A stretch of 64,000 nucleotides of DNA from Gordonia pseudamarae (lineage in GTDB: Bacteria > Actinomycetota > Actinomycetes > Mycobacteriales > Mycobacteriaceae), in contig NZ_CP045809.1 of assembly GCF_025273675.1 (NCBI RefSeq), forward strand, positions 1,116,001-1,180,000. Direction: 5' to 3'. The notes under the pieces were generated by a model that worked only from the letters and a program-made list of their open reading frames with translations, searched no databases and was not told where the DNA came from. Positions 8,061 to 16,531 of the stretch are shown piece after piece. A program made the position numbers and the translations under genes. Position 1 is the stretch's first letter; each line of letters begins with the position of its first letter.

Positions 8061-9209
8061 ATGAGTGATGTCAAGACCATGAGTGATGTGCTGATCGCGC
8101 CACCCGGACTCAGCGGGGTCGTCGTCGCCGACACCGAGATCGGGGACGTGCGCGGTGACGAGGGTTTCTACCACTATCGGCAGTATCCAGCGATCGAATT
8201 GGCCCGCAGCCGCACCTTCGAGGAGGTGTGGCATCTGTTCGCCCACGGATACCTCCCCGACGAGCAGGCGTCGGCCGCGTTCGCCCGCCGTGTCAGGACG
8301 TTGCGGCCCATACCGGACGAGGTCGGTGGGATCGTCGCCTCGGCGGCACTGCTGGGCGCACCGCGCACCGAACTGGCGGCCCTGCGCACTGCCCTGTCCG
8401 CGGTGGGTGTGGCCACCGGGGCCCGCCCGCTGTGGGACGCGACCGCCGAGCAGGGGCTCGCCGACGCACTGCGCGTGGCGGCGGTGACACCGACCCTGTT
8501 GGCGGCCATGTACCGGTTGCGCAACGGTGACGATCCGGTGGCCCCGCGCGAGGACCTTCCGGTCGCGGCGAACTGGCTGTACATGCTGACCGGTCACGAA
8601 CCGACGCCTCACCATGCGCGCGCCGTCGAGCAGTACCTGATCGCGACCATCGATCACGGATTCAACGCCTCGACGTTCACCGCGCGGGTGGTCGCCTCCA
8701 CCGGTGCGGACGTGTACTCCGCGATATGCGGCGGGGTCGGGGCGTTTTCGGGACCGTTGCACGGCGGTGCCCCCGACCGCGCGCTGGATTCGCTGGACGA
8801 GATCGACGCCGACGGTGACGCGGCAGGCTGGGCCCGGCGGCAGCTCGAGCAGCGTCGGCGGATCATGGGGTTCGGGCACGCGGTGTACCGCACCGTCGAT
8901 CCCCGGTCGGAGTTGTTGCGCGGCATCGCCGTCGACCTGGGCGGTCCGCTGGTGGAGCGGGCGCTGACGGCCGAGCGGGCAGTCACAGATGTTCTCGCAC
9001 AGGCGCATCCGGATCGTCCGCGCTATGCCAACGTCGAATTCTATGCCGGGGTGGTGATGGAGAGCTGCGGAATACCGCGGTCGATGTTCACCCCGACGTT
9101 CGCGGTGAGCCGTGTTGTCGGGTGGTGCGCGAACATTCTGGAACAGTCCAGGAGCCGCAAGATCATTCGTCCGTCGGCACGGTATGTGGGGACGCCGCCC
9201 GTGCGGTGA
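8061..9209 (+). CDS. Citrate/2-methylcitrate synthase-like enzyme
   Basis: A 382-aa citrate synthase family protein that would condense acetyl- or propionyl-CoA with oxaloacetate. Catalytic-site motifs are DHGFNAST (His199) and GFGHAVY (His273). At the third catalytic position, normally Asp in NVDFY, the sequence is NVEFYAG with Glu326, a substitution I recall in other actinobacterial citrate synthase 2-type proteins. ATG at 8061 has AAGGAG nine bases upstream; a second in-frame ATG follows at 8079. It diverges from the HTH-citrate synthase. Which acyl-CoA it prefers cannot be told from sequence. Confidence 0.88.
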   Translation: MSDVKTMSDVLIAPPGLSGVVVADTEIGDVRGDEGFYHYRQYPAIELARSRTFEEVWHLFAHGYLPDEQASAAFARRVRTLRPIPDEVGGIVASAALLGAPRTELAALRTALSAVGVATGARPLWDATAEQGLADALRVAAVTPTLLAAMYRLRNGDDPVAPREDLPVAANWLYMLTGHEPTPHHARAVEQYLIATIDHGFNASTFTARVVASTGADVYSAICGGVGAFSGPLHGGAPDRALDSLDEIDADGDAAGWARRQLEQRRRIMGFGHAVYRTVDPRSELLRGIAVDLGGPLVERALTAERAVTDVLAQAHPDRPRYANVEFYAGVVMESCGIPRSMFTPTFAVSRVVGWCANILEQSRSRKIIRPSARYVGTPPVR

Positions 9210-9238
9210 CGTCGCCGGGGTTCAGTCGCTCGACAGGT

Positions 9239-10375
9239 TCAGTTGCTCAACAGGGGGAGCAGGAGTTCGGCGGCGATCTCGGCCTCGCGGGCCAGCGGCC
9301 ACCCGGACAGGATCCAGGCGTCGACGCCGGCCTGTTCGCCGACCGTCCGCATCGCCGTGGCGACGTTCTCGGCGCTGCCGACGAAGTAGGTGCCGGTGCC
9401 CTTGCCCGCGATGTCGAAGGGCGGTTCGGCGGCGGTCCAGGTGGTCAGGCCCGCCGCCATGTTGGGGGCGAACTCCAATGCCGAACGGTCGGGGAGTTTG
9501 CCCGCGCGCAGTGCCTCGATGCGGGCAAGGACCTGAGGGTCGTCGCTGGTCAACTCGTCCAGGCCGGGATAGCCGAAGCTCTTCAGATTGCGGTCGGCGG
9601 TGGCCAGAACCGTCTCGGGCCGGGTCCGGGCGAGCTGCCACTCGAACCGGTCCCACGCCTGCTCCTCGGTGTCGCGGACGATGACGCTGGCCAGCACCCC
9701 GAACTTGAGGGTCCGGCCCCGGTCGGCGGCCGCCGACCGGACCCGGTTGAACAGTGCGGTGAGGGCACCGGGTTCGGACATGAACGACAGATAGACGTCG
9801 AGGACGTCGACGGCGTGTTCGATCCCCTCCGGGGAGGCCCCGGTGCCCCAGACGGGCAGGCCGGCGGGCTGGCGGGGTCCGGGGATCGCCGGCTTGTACC
9901 GCTTGTCGTAGGAGAAGAATTCGCCGTCGAACGGCTCGGTGTCGTCGAGATAGAGCTTCTTGACCTGTGACCAGTACTCGGAGGAGAGCCGGTAACGCTC
10001 GGATTTCGGTGTGTACTGCCCGTACCGGCGCAATACCGGGTCGGCGCCGTTGACCTGGTTGATGATGAGCCGACCGCCCGAGTACTGGTCGAACACCTGG
10101 GCCTCCTCGGCCATCAGGGTGGGCGGTTTGACCCCGGGATAGCAGGGGATGAGGAAGCGCAGATCGGTGGTGTCGCCGATCAGTGAGATCGGTTCGCGGG
10201 CGGTGGTCAGCGCGCCGTAGAAGCCGAGCCGGTCGAGAGTGCGGGCCTGGTGCCGGATGACGTCGAACGAGGGTGTGACCCGCTGCTCCGGTTCCCAGGG
10301 TGCTTCCCCGTCGGTGGGGTTGATGTACCAGAGGAAAGCCGGGTTGCCCGGATGAAAGTCGTCGACATCGCGCAC
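9239..10375 (-). CDS. LLM-class flavin monooxygenase, alkanesulfonate monooxygenase (SsuD)-like
   Basis: A 378-aa luciferase-like monooxygenase resembling SsuD, which uses FMNH2 to release sulfite from alkanesulfonates. AFLWYINPTDGEAPW at the start, GGRLIINQVNGADP (about 105-120) and the QLARTRPETVLATADRNL segment are typical. It lacks neighbouring ssuABC transport genes, so the substrate may differ. The only nearby start is GTG at 10375, directly against an iron-box-like site and the end of an IS982 element, so native promoter DNA has been displaced by about 1 kb. It may be poorly expressed or driven from the IS. Confidence 0.85.
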   Translation of the reverse strand: MRDVDDFHPGNPAFLWYINPTDGEAPWEPEQRVTPSFDVIRHQARTLDRLGFYGALTTAREPISLIGDTTDLRFLIPCYPGVKPPTLMAEEAQVFDQYSGGRLIINQVNGADPVLRRYGQYTPKSERYRLSSEYWSQVKKLYLDDTEPFDGEFFSYDKRYKPAIPGPRQPAGLPVWGTGASPEGIEHAVDVLDVYLSFMSEPGALTALFNRVRSAAADRGRTLKFGVLASVIVRDTEEQAWDRFEWQLARTRPETVLATADRNLKSFGYPGLDELTSDDPQVLARIEALRAGKLPDRSALEFAPNMAAGLTTWTAAEPPFDIAGKGTGTYFVGSAENVATAMRTVGEQAGVDAWILSGWPLAREAEIAAELLLPLLSN

Positions 10376-10394
10376 GTAGGTAAGGCTAGCCTAG
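10376..10394. promoter_or_regulatory. Iron-box-like (IdeR/DtxR) site at the monooxygenase start, edged by the IS element
   Basis: GTAGGTAAGGCTAGCCTAG matches the 19-bp iron-box consensus TTAGGTTAGGCTAACCTAA at 15 positions. It lies immediately upstream of the GTG of the LLM monooxygenase. Its last four bases, CTAG, are also the outer edge of the IS element. An IdeR binder is inferred from consensus similarity only. Confidence 0.55.
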
Positions 10395-11373
10395 ATGGTT
10401 GATTCCTTGGACGCGGTCAGTGGTCGTACGCGATCAGGGATCGTTTGGTGGTGATGCCGGTGGTCCAGTTGTGCCAGATGCCGGCGGACATCGCCAGGAG
10501 GCGTTGACTCACTCGGGCGAACACTCCGTGGGTGGTCCGGCCGCCGTGTTTCTCCAGGCCGAGCTGCCCTTTGAGGGTCTGGTTGACCGATTCGATCCAC
10601 TGCCGCACCCCGCCGAGGTTGCCGTTGCGGTAGGTCTCGTCCTTGCGGTCCGGGCGCAGCAACCGCAGGCCCATCGCGGCGGTTGTGGCAGCGAACGTCT
10701 TTCCGGAGAAGCCCTTGTCGGCGAGCAGCACCTGCCCGGAGCGGATGAGGTGGTGATCGCGTTCGAGCAGCGCGGTCACCACCTCGCGTTCACCGATCTT
10801 CGGATGCGCCAGGCACCACATGATCGGCATCCCGTCGCCGGCGCACACCAGATACAACTTCAAGCCCCAGTAGAAACGCGAGTGTGACGCGCAGTAGCCG
10901 TATCCGGCGTGCCCGGCCAGGCCGGACCGCTTGACCGTTTCCCTTGACATGCCACACGGAACCGGGGTGGCGTCGGTGATCCACAGGTCGTCGAACCACG
11001 ACGGTGAGAGCCGTGCCACCGCCTGAATTGTCTTGCACAGCAACCCTCGTGCCGCCCTGACACGCTTGTTGTAGTCGGACTGGCCCGGCAGATACGGGAA
11101 CAGTGCGCGCAGTTGCTCGTTGCCGTGGACGTGCCGGATCCAACGCCGTTCACTGTCGAACCCGAGCAACACCTGCGCTACCGCGAGCGTGAGCAGTTCG
11201 GCATCGGAGAGCAGCGGGCGCCAGCCGCGTCCCGAGCGGGGTTCGACGACGTGGTCGTCGATGAGGACATAGAGTTCAGTCAGGAGGGTTTCGAGTTCTT
11301 TCGTCACACATTGATCTTGAAGCCCTCCGCCTACCTCGTTGCCGACGGCACCTTCAAGGAATCAACCATCTAG
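10391..11373. mobile_element. IS982-family insertion sequence, 983 bp
   Basis: Perfect 19-bp terminal inverted repeats CTAGATGGTTGATTCCTTG lie at 10391-10409 and, inverted, at 11355-11373. A single transposase ORF lies between them. Because CTAG is its own reverse complement, it can be read either as the end of the repeats or as a 4-bp target duplication flanking 15-bp repeats. Joining the flanks with one CTAG restores a continuous upstream region for the LLM gene. The element looks complete and recent: intact ORF and perfect ends. Confidence 0.92.
10417..11307 (-). CDS. IS982-family transposase
   Basis: A 296-aa DDE transposase. The N-terminal segment LSDAELLTLAVAQVLLGF is typical of IS982. 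Catalytic residues are visible as the Asp in WITDATPVP, the Asp in LLADKGFSG and the Glu in RQWIESVNQTLKGQL. GTG at 11307 is the start; an ATG at 11311 is out of frame. The gene fills the element and shows no frameshift, so it may be active. Confidence 0.95.
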   Translation of the reverse strand: MTKELETLLTELYVLIDDHVVEPRSGRGWRPLLSDAELLTLAVAQVLLGFDSERRWIRHVHGNEQLRALFPYLPGQSDYNKRVRAARGLLCKTIQAVARLSPSWFDDLWITDATPVPCGMSRETVKRSGLAGHAGYGYCASHSRFYWGLKLYLVCAGDGMPIMWCLAHPKIGEREVVTALLERDHHLIRSGQVLLADKGFSGKTFAATTAAMGLRLLRPDRKDETYRNGNLGGVRQWIESVNQTLKGQLGLEKHGGRTTHGVFARVSQRLLAMSAGIWHNWTTGITTKRSLIAYDH

Positions 11374-11423
11374 TGTGCCGTGAGATGGACAGTCGACCAT
11401 CTCACGCCATACCTCTGGGTGTA

Positions 11424-11459
11424 GTTCACATGCCCGCGTGCAATTCACCCCCAGTTCAC
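11424..11459 (+). promoter_or_regulatory. Candidate phosphate-response boxes (GTTCAC repeats) upstream of pstS
   Basis: GTTCAC (11424), ATTCAC (11443) and GTTCAC (11454) occur on one strand. The last two are 11 bp apart, the spacing of direct repeats bound by PhoP/RegX3-type phosphate regulators of actinobacteria, and the first is 19 bp further upstream. They lie 138-173 bases before the pstS start. The binder (RegX3 here) is inferred; the regulator gene is not in this window. Confidence 0.6.
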
Positions 11460-11596
11460 TTCGCGTCGAGAATTCGTCCATCGGCCACCCCTAGCGTCAA
11501 ACCGGACACCGACCCCGGGGAACTCCCGAGGGCAATGGTGACAGCTGTCCCGACCGCCCGTGCGGGGCGTGTGATGAACGAAAGGCGACACCAGAG

Positions 11597-12661
11597 GTGA
11601 AGATTTCCCGTAAAGGCGCAGCTCTCGCGCTCACCGCGGCCGCGGCAACAGTGCTCGCGACCTCGTGCAGCAGCGGCGGAGAGAAGGCGATCAGCGGTGA
11701 GGGATCGACCGCGCAGCAGAAGGCCATGGAGCACTTCAGCGATAAACTCGCCGAGAACACCGACATAGTCTTGGACTACACCGGCAGCGGCTCCGGCGAC
11801 GGTATCAAGAAGTTCATCAACAGCGACGTAGACTTCGCCGGCTCGGACTCGGCCCTCAAGGACGCCGAGATCACCGACGCCAAAGCCCGCTGCGGCGGCA
11901 ACGACGCCTGGCACATCCCGCTCGTCGCCGGCCCCGTGGCCATCGCCTACAACCTCGACGGCGTCGACAAGCTGACCCTGAACCCCGAGGTACTCGCCGG
12001 GATCTTCGACTCGAAGATCACCAAGTGGAACGATCCGGCGATCGCCGAGCTCAACCCCGGTGTCAGCCTGCCGGACACCGCCGTCAAGCCGGTGCACCGC
12101 AGTGACAGCTCCGGCACCACCGACAACTTCCAGCGTTTCCTGCAGAGCGCGGCACCCGCCGCGTGGCCGTACGAGCACAGCAAGGAATTCCAGGGCAAGG
12201 GTGGCTCCGGTGCCGCCAAGTCGACCGGCGTCGGCGACACCGTGAAGAAGTCGCCCGGCTCGATCACCTACGTCGAGTGGGGCTTCGCCACCGAGAACGA
12301 CCTGGGCATCGCCGCCCTCGACTTCGGTGCGGGTTCGGTCGAACTCAACGCCGACACCGCCGGTAAGGCCCTCGACGCGATCGAGTTCACGACCCCCGGC
12401 AGCAAGGATCTCGTCGTCGACACCGACGCCCTGTTCGCCTCCAAGGAGCCCGGCGCCTACCCGCTGGTGCTCACCCCCTACTCGATCGTCTGCTCCACCG
12501 GCTACGACGACTCGGAGACCAGCAGCACGCTCAAGGAGGCGTTCACCAAGATCCTCGACGAGGGTCAGGAAGGTCTCGGTGAGCTCGGCTACGTTCCGCT
12601 GCCCGACGGTTTCAAGGACACCCTGCGAACCACCATCGACGCGCTGGACTCCGGCAACTGA
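11597..12661 (+). CDS. pstS: Phosphate-binding lipoprotein PstS
   Basis: The extracytoplasmic phosphate receptor of the high-affinity Pst ABC importer, 354 aa. GTG at 11597 begins a signal peptide with lipobox LATSC (Cys near residue 22-23). Ligand-loop motifs are visible: TGSGSGDGIKKFINSDVDF near 60-75, then HRSDSSGTTDNFQRFL near 170, as in PstS of mycobacteria. It heads pstS-pstC-pstA-pstB, all on this strand. The upstream GTTCAC repeats point to induction under phosphate starvation. An IS982 copy ends only 223 bases upstream. Confidence 0.96.
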   Translation: MKISRKGAALALTAAAATVLATSCSSGGEKAISGEGSTAQQKAMEHFSDKLAENTDIVLDYTGSGSGDGIKKFINSDVDFAGSDSALKDAEITDAKARCGGNDAWHIPLVAGPVAIAYNLDGVDKLTLNPEVLAGIFDSKITKWNDPAIAELNPGVSLPDTAVKPVHRSDSSGTTDNFQRFLQSAAPAAWPYEHSKEFQGKGGSGAAKSTGVGDTVKKSPGSITYVEWGFATENDLGIAALDFGAGSVELNADTAGKALDAIEFTTPGSKDLVVDTDALFASKEPGAYPLVLTPYSIVCSTGYDDSETSSTLKEAFTKILDEGQEGLGELGYVPLPDGFKDTLRTTIDALDSGN

Positions 12662-12792
12662 CCGGACCCTGCGCATCCAGGTGCGTAGCGCGTCCACCGT
12701 CCGCGATCCCGGTATCTGGGCGGCCCCCTACCGCGCCGCCAGATCGTCGGCGGTGTCCGCGTGAGAGACTCGACAAGTCCGAGGAAAGTGAC

Positions 12793-13869
12793 ATGACCAG
12801 GGCAGACAACCGGACCTCAGCAACAGAGAGAACCATGGCGTCCCTCACGAAAGACCAGAGCCCGGACAGCGGCGACGCCGCGTCCGGGCCGCGGACCGGC
12901 GGCACGCCGCCGGACGAGACCGGACGGCAATTGGGTACCGGCGGCACCAGACGCCTCGGCGACATCGTGTTCAAGAACCTCGCCGTGGGTTCGGGAATGC
13001 TGGTCACGGCGGTCATCTTCCTGATCGCCGCGTTCCTCGTCGCCCAGGCAGTGCCATCGCTGCTCGACAACACGGCGAACTTCTTCACCTATCAGGGGAA
13101 GTGGGTCACCTCCGGCGGCGAACTGCGGTTCGGTATCCCGAGACTGCTCTACACCACCATCTTCGTGTCGGTGATCGCGTTGCTGATCGCGATGCCGATC
13201 GCCCTGGGCATCGCGATCTTCCTCACCGAATACGCGCCGAAGCGGCTCGTCGGGCCCATCACCTACACCGTCGATCTGCTCGCCGCGGTTCCGTCAATCG
13301 TGTTCGGCCTGTGGGGCATCCTGGTCCTGGGGCCGGTGCTGCAACCGATCAACGTCTGGCTCGTGGGCAACCTGAGCTGGCTGTTCCTGTTCCAGGAACC
13401 CGAGCAGAGCACCAACATGGACACCGGCGCCACGGTGCTCACCGCCGGGATCGTGCTCTCGGTGATGATCCTGCCGATCATCACCGCGGTGACCCGCGAG
13501 GTGTTCGCGCAGACACCGGTCGGACATCGCGAGGCCGCCCTCGCGCTCGGCGCCACCAAGTGGGAGGTCGTGCGGGTGGCGGTGCTGCCGTTCGGCAAGT
13601 CCGGCTACATCAGCGGTGGCATGCTCGGCCTCGGCCGCGCGCTCGGCGAGACGATGGCATTGATGCTGATCATCTCCTCGGCCGGGCCGATCAACGTCAA
13701 CCTCATGGAAAGCGGCGAGACCTTCGCCAGCAAGATCGCACTCAACGCCGCCGAATTCGACTCACCGGCCAAGACCGGTGCCTACATCTCGGCCGGCCTG
13801 ACCCTGTTCGTCCTGACGTTCATCGTCAACGCCGCGGCTCGCGCGGTGGTCAGCGGAAAGGGCAACTGA
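12793..13869 (+). CDS. pstC: Phosphate ABC transporter permease PstC
   Basis: One of two permease subunits of the Pst phosphate importer, 358 aa. A hydrophilic N-terminal tail (about 1-60) precedes six predicted membrane helices. The ABC-contact loop EAALALGATKWEVVRVAVLPFG is present near 250. ATG at 12793 has GAGGAAAG upstream; ATG at 12835 is an alternative that shortens the unusual tail. There are 131 bases between pstS and pstC, so an internal processing or attenuation point is possible. It ends two bases before pstA. Confidence 0.95.
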   Translation: MTRADNRTSATERTMASLTKDQSPDSGDAASGPRTGGTPPDETGRQLGTGGTRRLGDIVFKNLAVGSGMLVTAVIFLIAAFLVAQAVPSLLDNTANFFTYQGKWVTSGGELRFGIPRLLYTTIFVSVIALLIAMPIALGIAIFLTEYAPKRLVGPITYTVDLLAAVPSIVFGLWGILVLGPVLQPINVWLVGNLSWLFLFQEPEQSTNMDTGATVLTAGIVLSVMILPIITAVTREVFAQTPVGHREAALALGATKWEVVRVAVLPFGKSGYISGGMLGLGRALGETMALMLIISSAGPINVNLMESGETFASKIALNAAEFDSPAKTGAYISAGLTLFVLTFIVNAAARAVVSGKGN

Positions 13870-13870
13870 C

Positions 13871-14809
13871 ATGTCGGTAACTCTCGGAGACCACGGATCA
13901 CTCGGAGACCACGGATCACTCGGTGGCAACGGCGCCGTCCCGGTCAAGACCGCACCGTCGGGCTTCACCCCCCTGAGCCGGCGCCGCACCATCACCGACG
14001 ACGCGGTGCGGATACTGGTCCTGGGTTCGGTGCTGCTGGCGCTGGTGCCGCTGGTGTGGCTGGCGGTCACCCTCATCAGCAAGGGCATCGGCCCCATCCT
14101 CGACCTCGAGTGGTGGACCCGACCACAGATCCGCGGTGGCGCCGGCAATGCCATCATCGGCACCCTGATCCAGACCGCGCTGGCCGCGATCATCTCGGTC
14201 CCGGTGGGCATCTTCGTCGCCATCTACCTGGTCGAATACAGCGACCGAAAGTCGGCGACGGCCCGCGCCACCACCTTCATGGTCGACATCCTCTCCGGTG
14301 TCCCCTCGATCGTGGCCGCGCTGTTCGTGTACGCGGCCTGGCGCACAACACTGGGCATGGAACGATCGGGTTTCGTGGTGGCGATCGCGTTGGTGCTGCT
14401 GATGGTGCCGCTGGTGGTGCGGTCCACCGAAGAAATGCTCAAGATCGTGCCGCAGGATCTGCGTGAGGCGTCCTACGCCCTCGGCATCCCCAAATGGAAG
14501 ACGATTGCGCGCATCGTGCTGCCCACCGCGCTGTCGGGCATCATCACCGGCGTGATGCTGGCCATTGCCAGGGTCATGGGCGAATCGGCGCCCGTCCTGA
14601 TCCTCGTCGGCTCCACCCGCGCCGTGAACTGGAATCCTTTCGACGGCAGCCAACAGTCGTTGCCGCTGATGATGGTGCAGGAATACGGCAAGGGGCCGGG
14701 AGCCTTCGACAATGTGTGGGGTGCGGCGCTGACGCTGGTCATCCTCGTCGCGATCATCTACTTCGGCGCCAAGGTGGTCTCGAAGGTCTTCTCGCCCAAA
14801 CAGTCCTGA
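13871..14809 (+). CDS. pstA: Phosphate ABC transporter permease PstA
   Basis: The second permease subunit, 312 aa, with six predicted membrane helices and the ABC-contact loop [22 protein letters not shown] near 200. ATG at 13871 follows pstC with a one-base gap, indicating coupling. Residues about 5-17 contain a duplicated six-residue unit, LGDHGS twice, from an exact 18-bp tandem repeat in the DNA. This cytoplasmic tail is not conserved in the family, so the duplication is probably neutral. Confidence 0.95.
   Translation: MSVTLGDHGSLGDHGSLGGNGAVPVKTAPSGFTPLSRRRTITDDAVRILVLGSVLLALVPLVWLAVTLISKGIGPILDLEWWTRPQIRGGAGNAIIGTLIQTALAAIISVPVGIFVAIYLVEYSDRKSATARATTFMVDILSGVPSIVAALFVYAAWRTTLGMERSGFVVAIALVLLMVPLVVRSTEEMLKIVPQDLREASYALGIPKWKTIARIVLPTALSGIITGVMLAIARVMGESAPVLILVGSTRAVNWNPFDGSQQSLPLMMVQEYGKGPGAFDNVWGAALTLVILVAIIYFGAKVVSKVFSPKQS
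13883..13918 (+). repeat. Exact 18-bp tandem duplication inside pstA
   Basis: CTCGGAGACCACGGATCA occurs twice head to tail near the 5' end of pstA, in frame. It encodes the repeated LGDHGS units in the N-terminal tail. Copy number may vary between strains. Confidence 0.9.
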
Positions 14810-14861
14810 CACCCGCCGGTATCTCCGGACGCCGGATATCTCCCCCCAGAACGGACCGATC

Positions 14862-15638
14862 ATGGCCAAGCGCCTCGATATCAAAGATCTGAACATCTAC
14901 TACGGCAACTTTCACGCCGTCAAGGACGTGAGCCTGGAGGTTCCGCCGCGCAGTATCACCGCTTTCATCGGGCCGTCGGGCTGCGGCAAGTCCACGGTGT
15001 TGCGCACCCTCAACCGCATGCACGAGGTGACCCCCGGCGCGTACGCGGTGGGCAGCGTGCTGCTCGACGGTGAGGACATCTACGCCAAGAACGTCGACCC
15101 GGTGAGCGTGCGTGCCACCATCGGCATGGTGTTCCAGCGCCCCAACCCGTTCCCGACGATGTCGATCCGCGACAACGTGGTCGCCGGACTCCGGCTGCAG
15201 GGCCTGCGTAACAAGGCCGAGCTCGACGAGGTCGCCGAGCGGAGCCTGCGCGGGGCCAACCTGTGGAACGAGGTCAAGGACCGCCTCGACAAGCCCGGTG
15301 GCGGACTGTCCGGCGGCCAGCAGCAGCGTCTGTGCATCGCCCGCGCCATCGCCGTCTCGCCGGCCGTGTTGCTGATGGATGAGCCGTGTTCGGCGCTCGA
15401 CCCGATCTCGACGCTCGCGATCGAGGATCTGATGGGTGAGCTGAAGAAGGAGTACACGATCGTCATCGTCACCCACAACATGCAGCAGGCTGCCCGTGTC
15501 AGCGACCAGACCGCATTCTTCAACCTCGAAGGAGTCGGGCAGCCCGGTCAGCTCGTGGAGATCAACGACACCGAGACGATGTTCTCCAACCCGTCCAAGC
15601 GGGAGACCGAGGATTACATCTCGGGCCGCTTCGGCTGA
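14862..15638 (+). CDS. pstB: Phosphate ABC transporter ATPase PstB
   Basis: The ATPase of the Pst importer, 258 aa, normal length. Walker [10 protein letters not shown] (about 38-46), signature LSGGQQQR, Walker [13 protein letters not shown] and the H-loop [15 protein letters not shown] are all intact. M. tuberculosis names the counterpart at this locus PhoT (Rv0820). It follows pstA by 52 bases and is closed by a strong hairpin terminator; phoU converges from the other strand. Confidence 0.97.
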   Translation: MAKRLDIKDLNIYYGNFHAVKDVSLEVPPRSITAFIGPSGCGKSTVLRTLNRMHEVTPGAYAVGSVLLDGEDIYAKNVDPVSVRATIGMVFQRPNPFPTMSIRDNVVAGLRLQGLRNKAELDEVAERSLRGANLWNEVKDRLDKPGGGLSGGQQQRLCIARAIAVSPAVLLMDEPCSALDPISTLAIEDLMGELKKEYTIVIVTHNMQQAARVSDQTAFFNLEGVGQPGQLVEINDTETMFSNPSKRETEDYISGRFG

Positions 15639-15654
15639 CGAGCGGACGTACGAC

Positions 15655-15693
15655 GAAGGCCGGTTGAGGAATTCCTCAACCGGCCTTCTCTTT
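15655..15693 (+). terminator. Rho-independent-like terminator after pstB
   Basis: A 14-bp perfect stem AAGGCCGGTTGAGG / CCTCAACCGGCCTT with an AATT loop is followed by a pyrimidine stretch CTCTTT. It lies 17 bases after the pstB stop. Confidence 0.85.
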
Positions 15694-15742
15694 CCGTGTG
15701 TTCCGGTGTGTTCCGGTGTGTTGCCGCGCGGCGGTGGTGTGT
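15693..15742. repeat. Short degenerate tandem repeats between pstB and phoU
   Basis: TCCGTGTGT / TCCGGTGTGT occurs three times in succession, then GTGTTGCCGCGC twice. These low-complexity repeats sit between the terminator and the phoU stop codon and code for nothing I recognise. Confidence 0.6.
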
Positions 15743-15760
15743 TGCCGCGCCCGACCCGTG

Positions 15761-16423
15761 CTAGGAGGCGTCCTCGAACTGTTCGGGGAGTTTGCCGGTG
15801 GCCTGGAAGAACACCCGGCGCCCGACCATCACGGCGTGATCGGCGAACCGCTCGTAGTAGCGGCCCAGCAGGGTGACGTCGACGGCGGCCGCCACGCCGT
15901 ACTCCCATTCGCGGTCCATCAGGACGGTGAACAGGTGCCGGTGCAGGTCGTCCATCGCGTCGTCGTCCTCCTGCAGACGGGCGGCGGCCTCGTGGTCGAG
16001 GGAGTTGAGCACCTCGCGGGCATTGTGGGCGAGCGCGATGGCCAGTCGGCCCATCTCGGCGAAATAGCCCCTGACCTCTTCGGGAAGGGCCGCGGCCGGG
16101 TGCCGTCGGCGGGCGACCTTGGCCACATGCAGGGCCAGTGCGCCCATCCTGTCGACATCGCCGACGATCTGGAACGCGCTCACCACACCCCGCAGATCGC
16201 CGGCGACCGGAGCCTGCAGCGCCAGCACCGCGAACGCCTGTTCCTCGGCCTGCGTCGACAGTGAATTCATCCGGTCGGCATCGGTGATGACTTCTTCGGC
16301 AAGAGCCAGATCTGCCTGGAGAAGTGATTCGGTGGCGCGCGACATCGCGGCACCTGCCAGCTCGCACATATCACCCAGAATTGTGTTCAGCCGCTGGAGC
16401 TGCTCTTGGTACGCGGTACGCAT
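15761..16423 (-). CDS. phoU: Phosphate signalling protein PhoU (PhoY-like)
   Basis: PhoU links Pst transporter state to the phosphate two-component system, and in mycobacteria the PhoY paralogs also affect persistence. The 220-aa helical-bundle protein starts [20 protein letters not shown], as PhoY proteins do, so ATG at 16423 is chosen; the upstream open frame (to 16516) is not family-like. Two PhoU repeats are visible, each with an aspartate-bearing helix ([28 protein letters not shown]). It converges on the pst operon, as in M. tuberculosis (phoY2 beside phoT). Confidence 0.95.
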   Translation of the reverse strand: MRTAYQEQLQRLNTILGDMCELAGAAMSRATESLLQADLALAEEVITDADRMNSLSTQAEEQAFAVLALQAPVAGDLRGVVSAFQIVGDVDRMGALALHVAKVARRRHPAAALPEEVRGYFAEMGRLAIALAHNAREVLNSLDHEAAARLQEDDDAMDDLHRHLFTVLMDREWEYGVAAAVDVTLLGRYYERFADHAVMVGRRVFFQATGKLPEQFEDAS

Positions 16424-16531
16424 GTTGTCCAGATTACTTGGCCAGGTGACCCTGCCGACGAGGTCGCAATGAACGTCGCGTGAACGGCCTCTTTCCGAGG
16501 CGTCACCGGCGGACACCCTGCGAGTGGGCAG

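Noticed and set aside
11376..11405. Inverted repeat GTGAGATGG ... CCATCTCAC beside the IS right end
   Set aside because: A hairpin with 9-bp arms but no T run, and position unrelated to a gene 3' end; could be part of the disrupted upstream region of the LLM gene, but function not supported.
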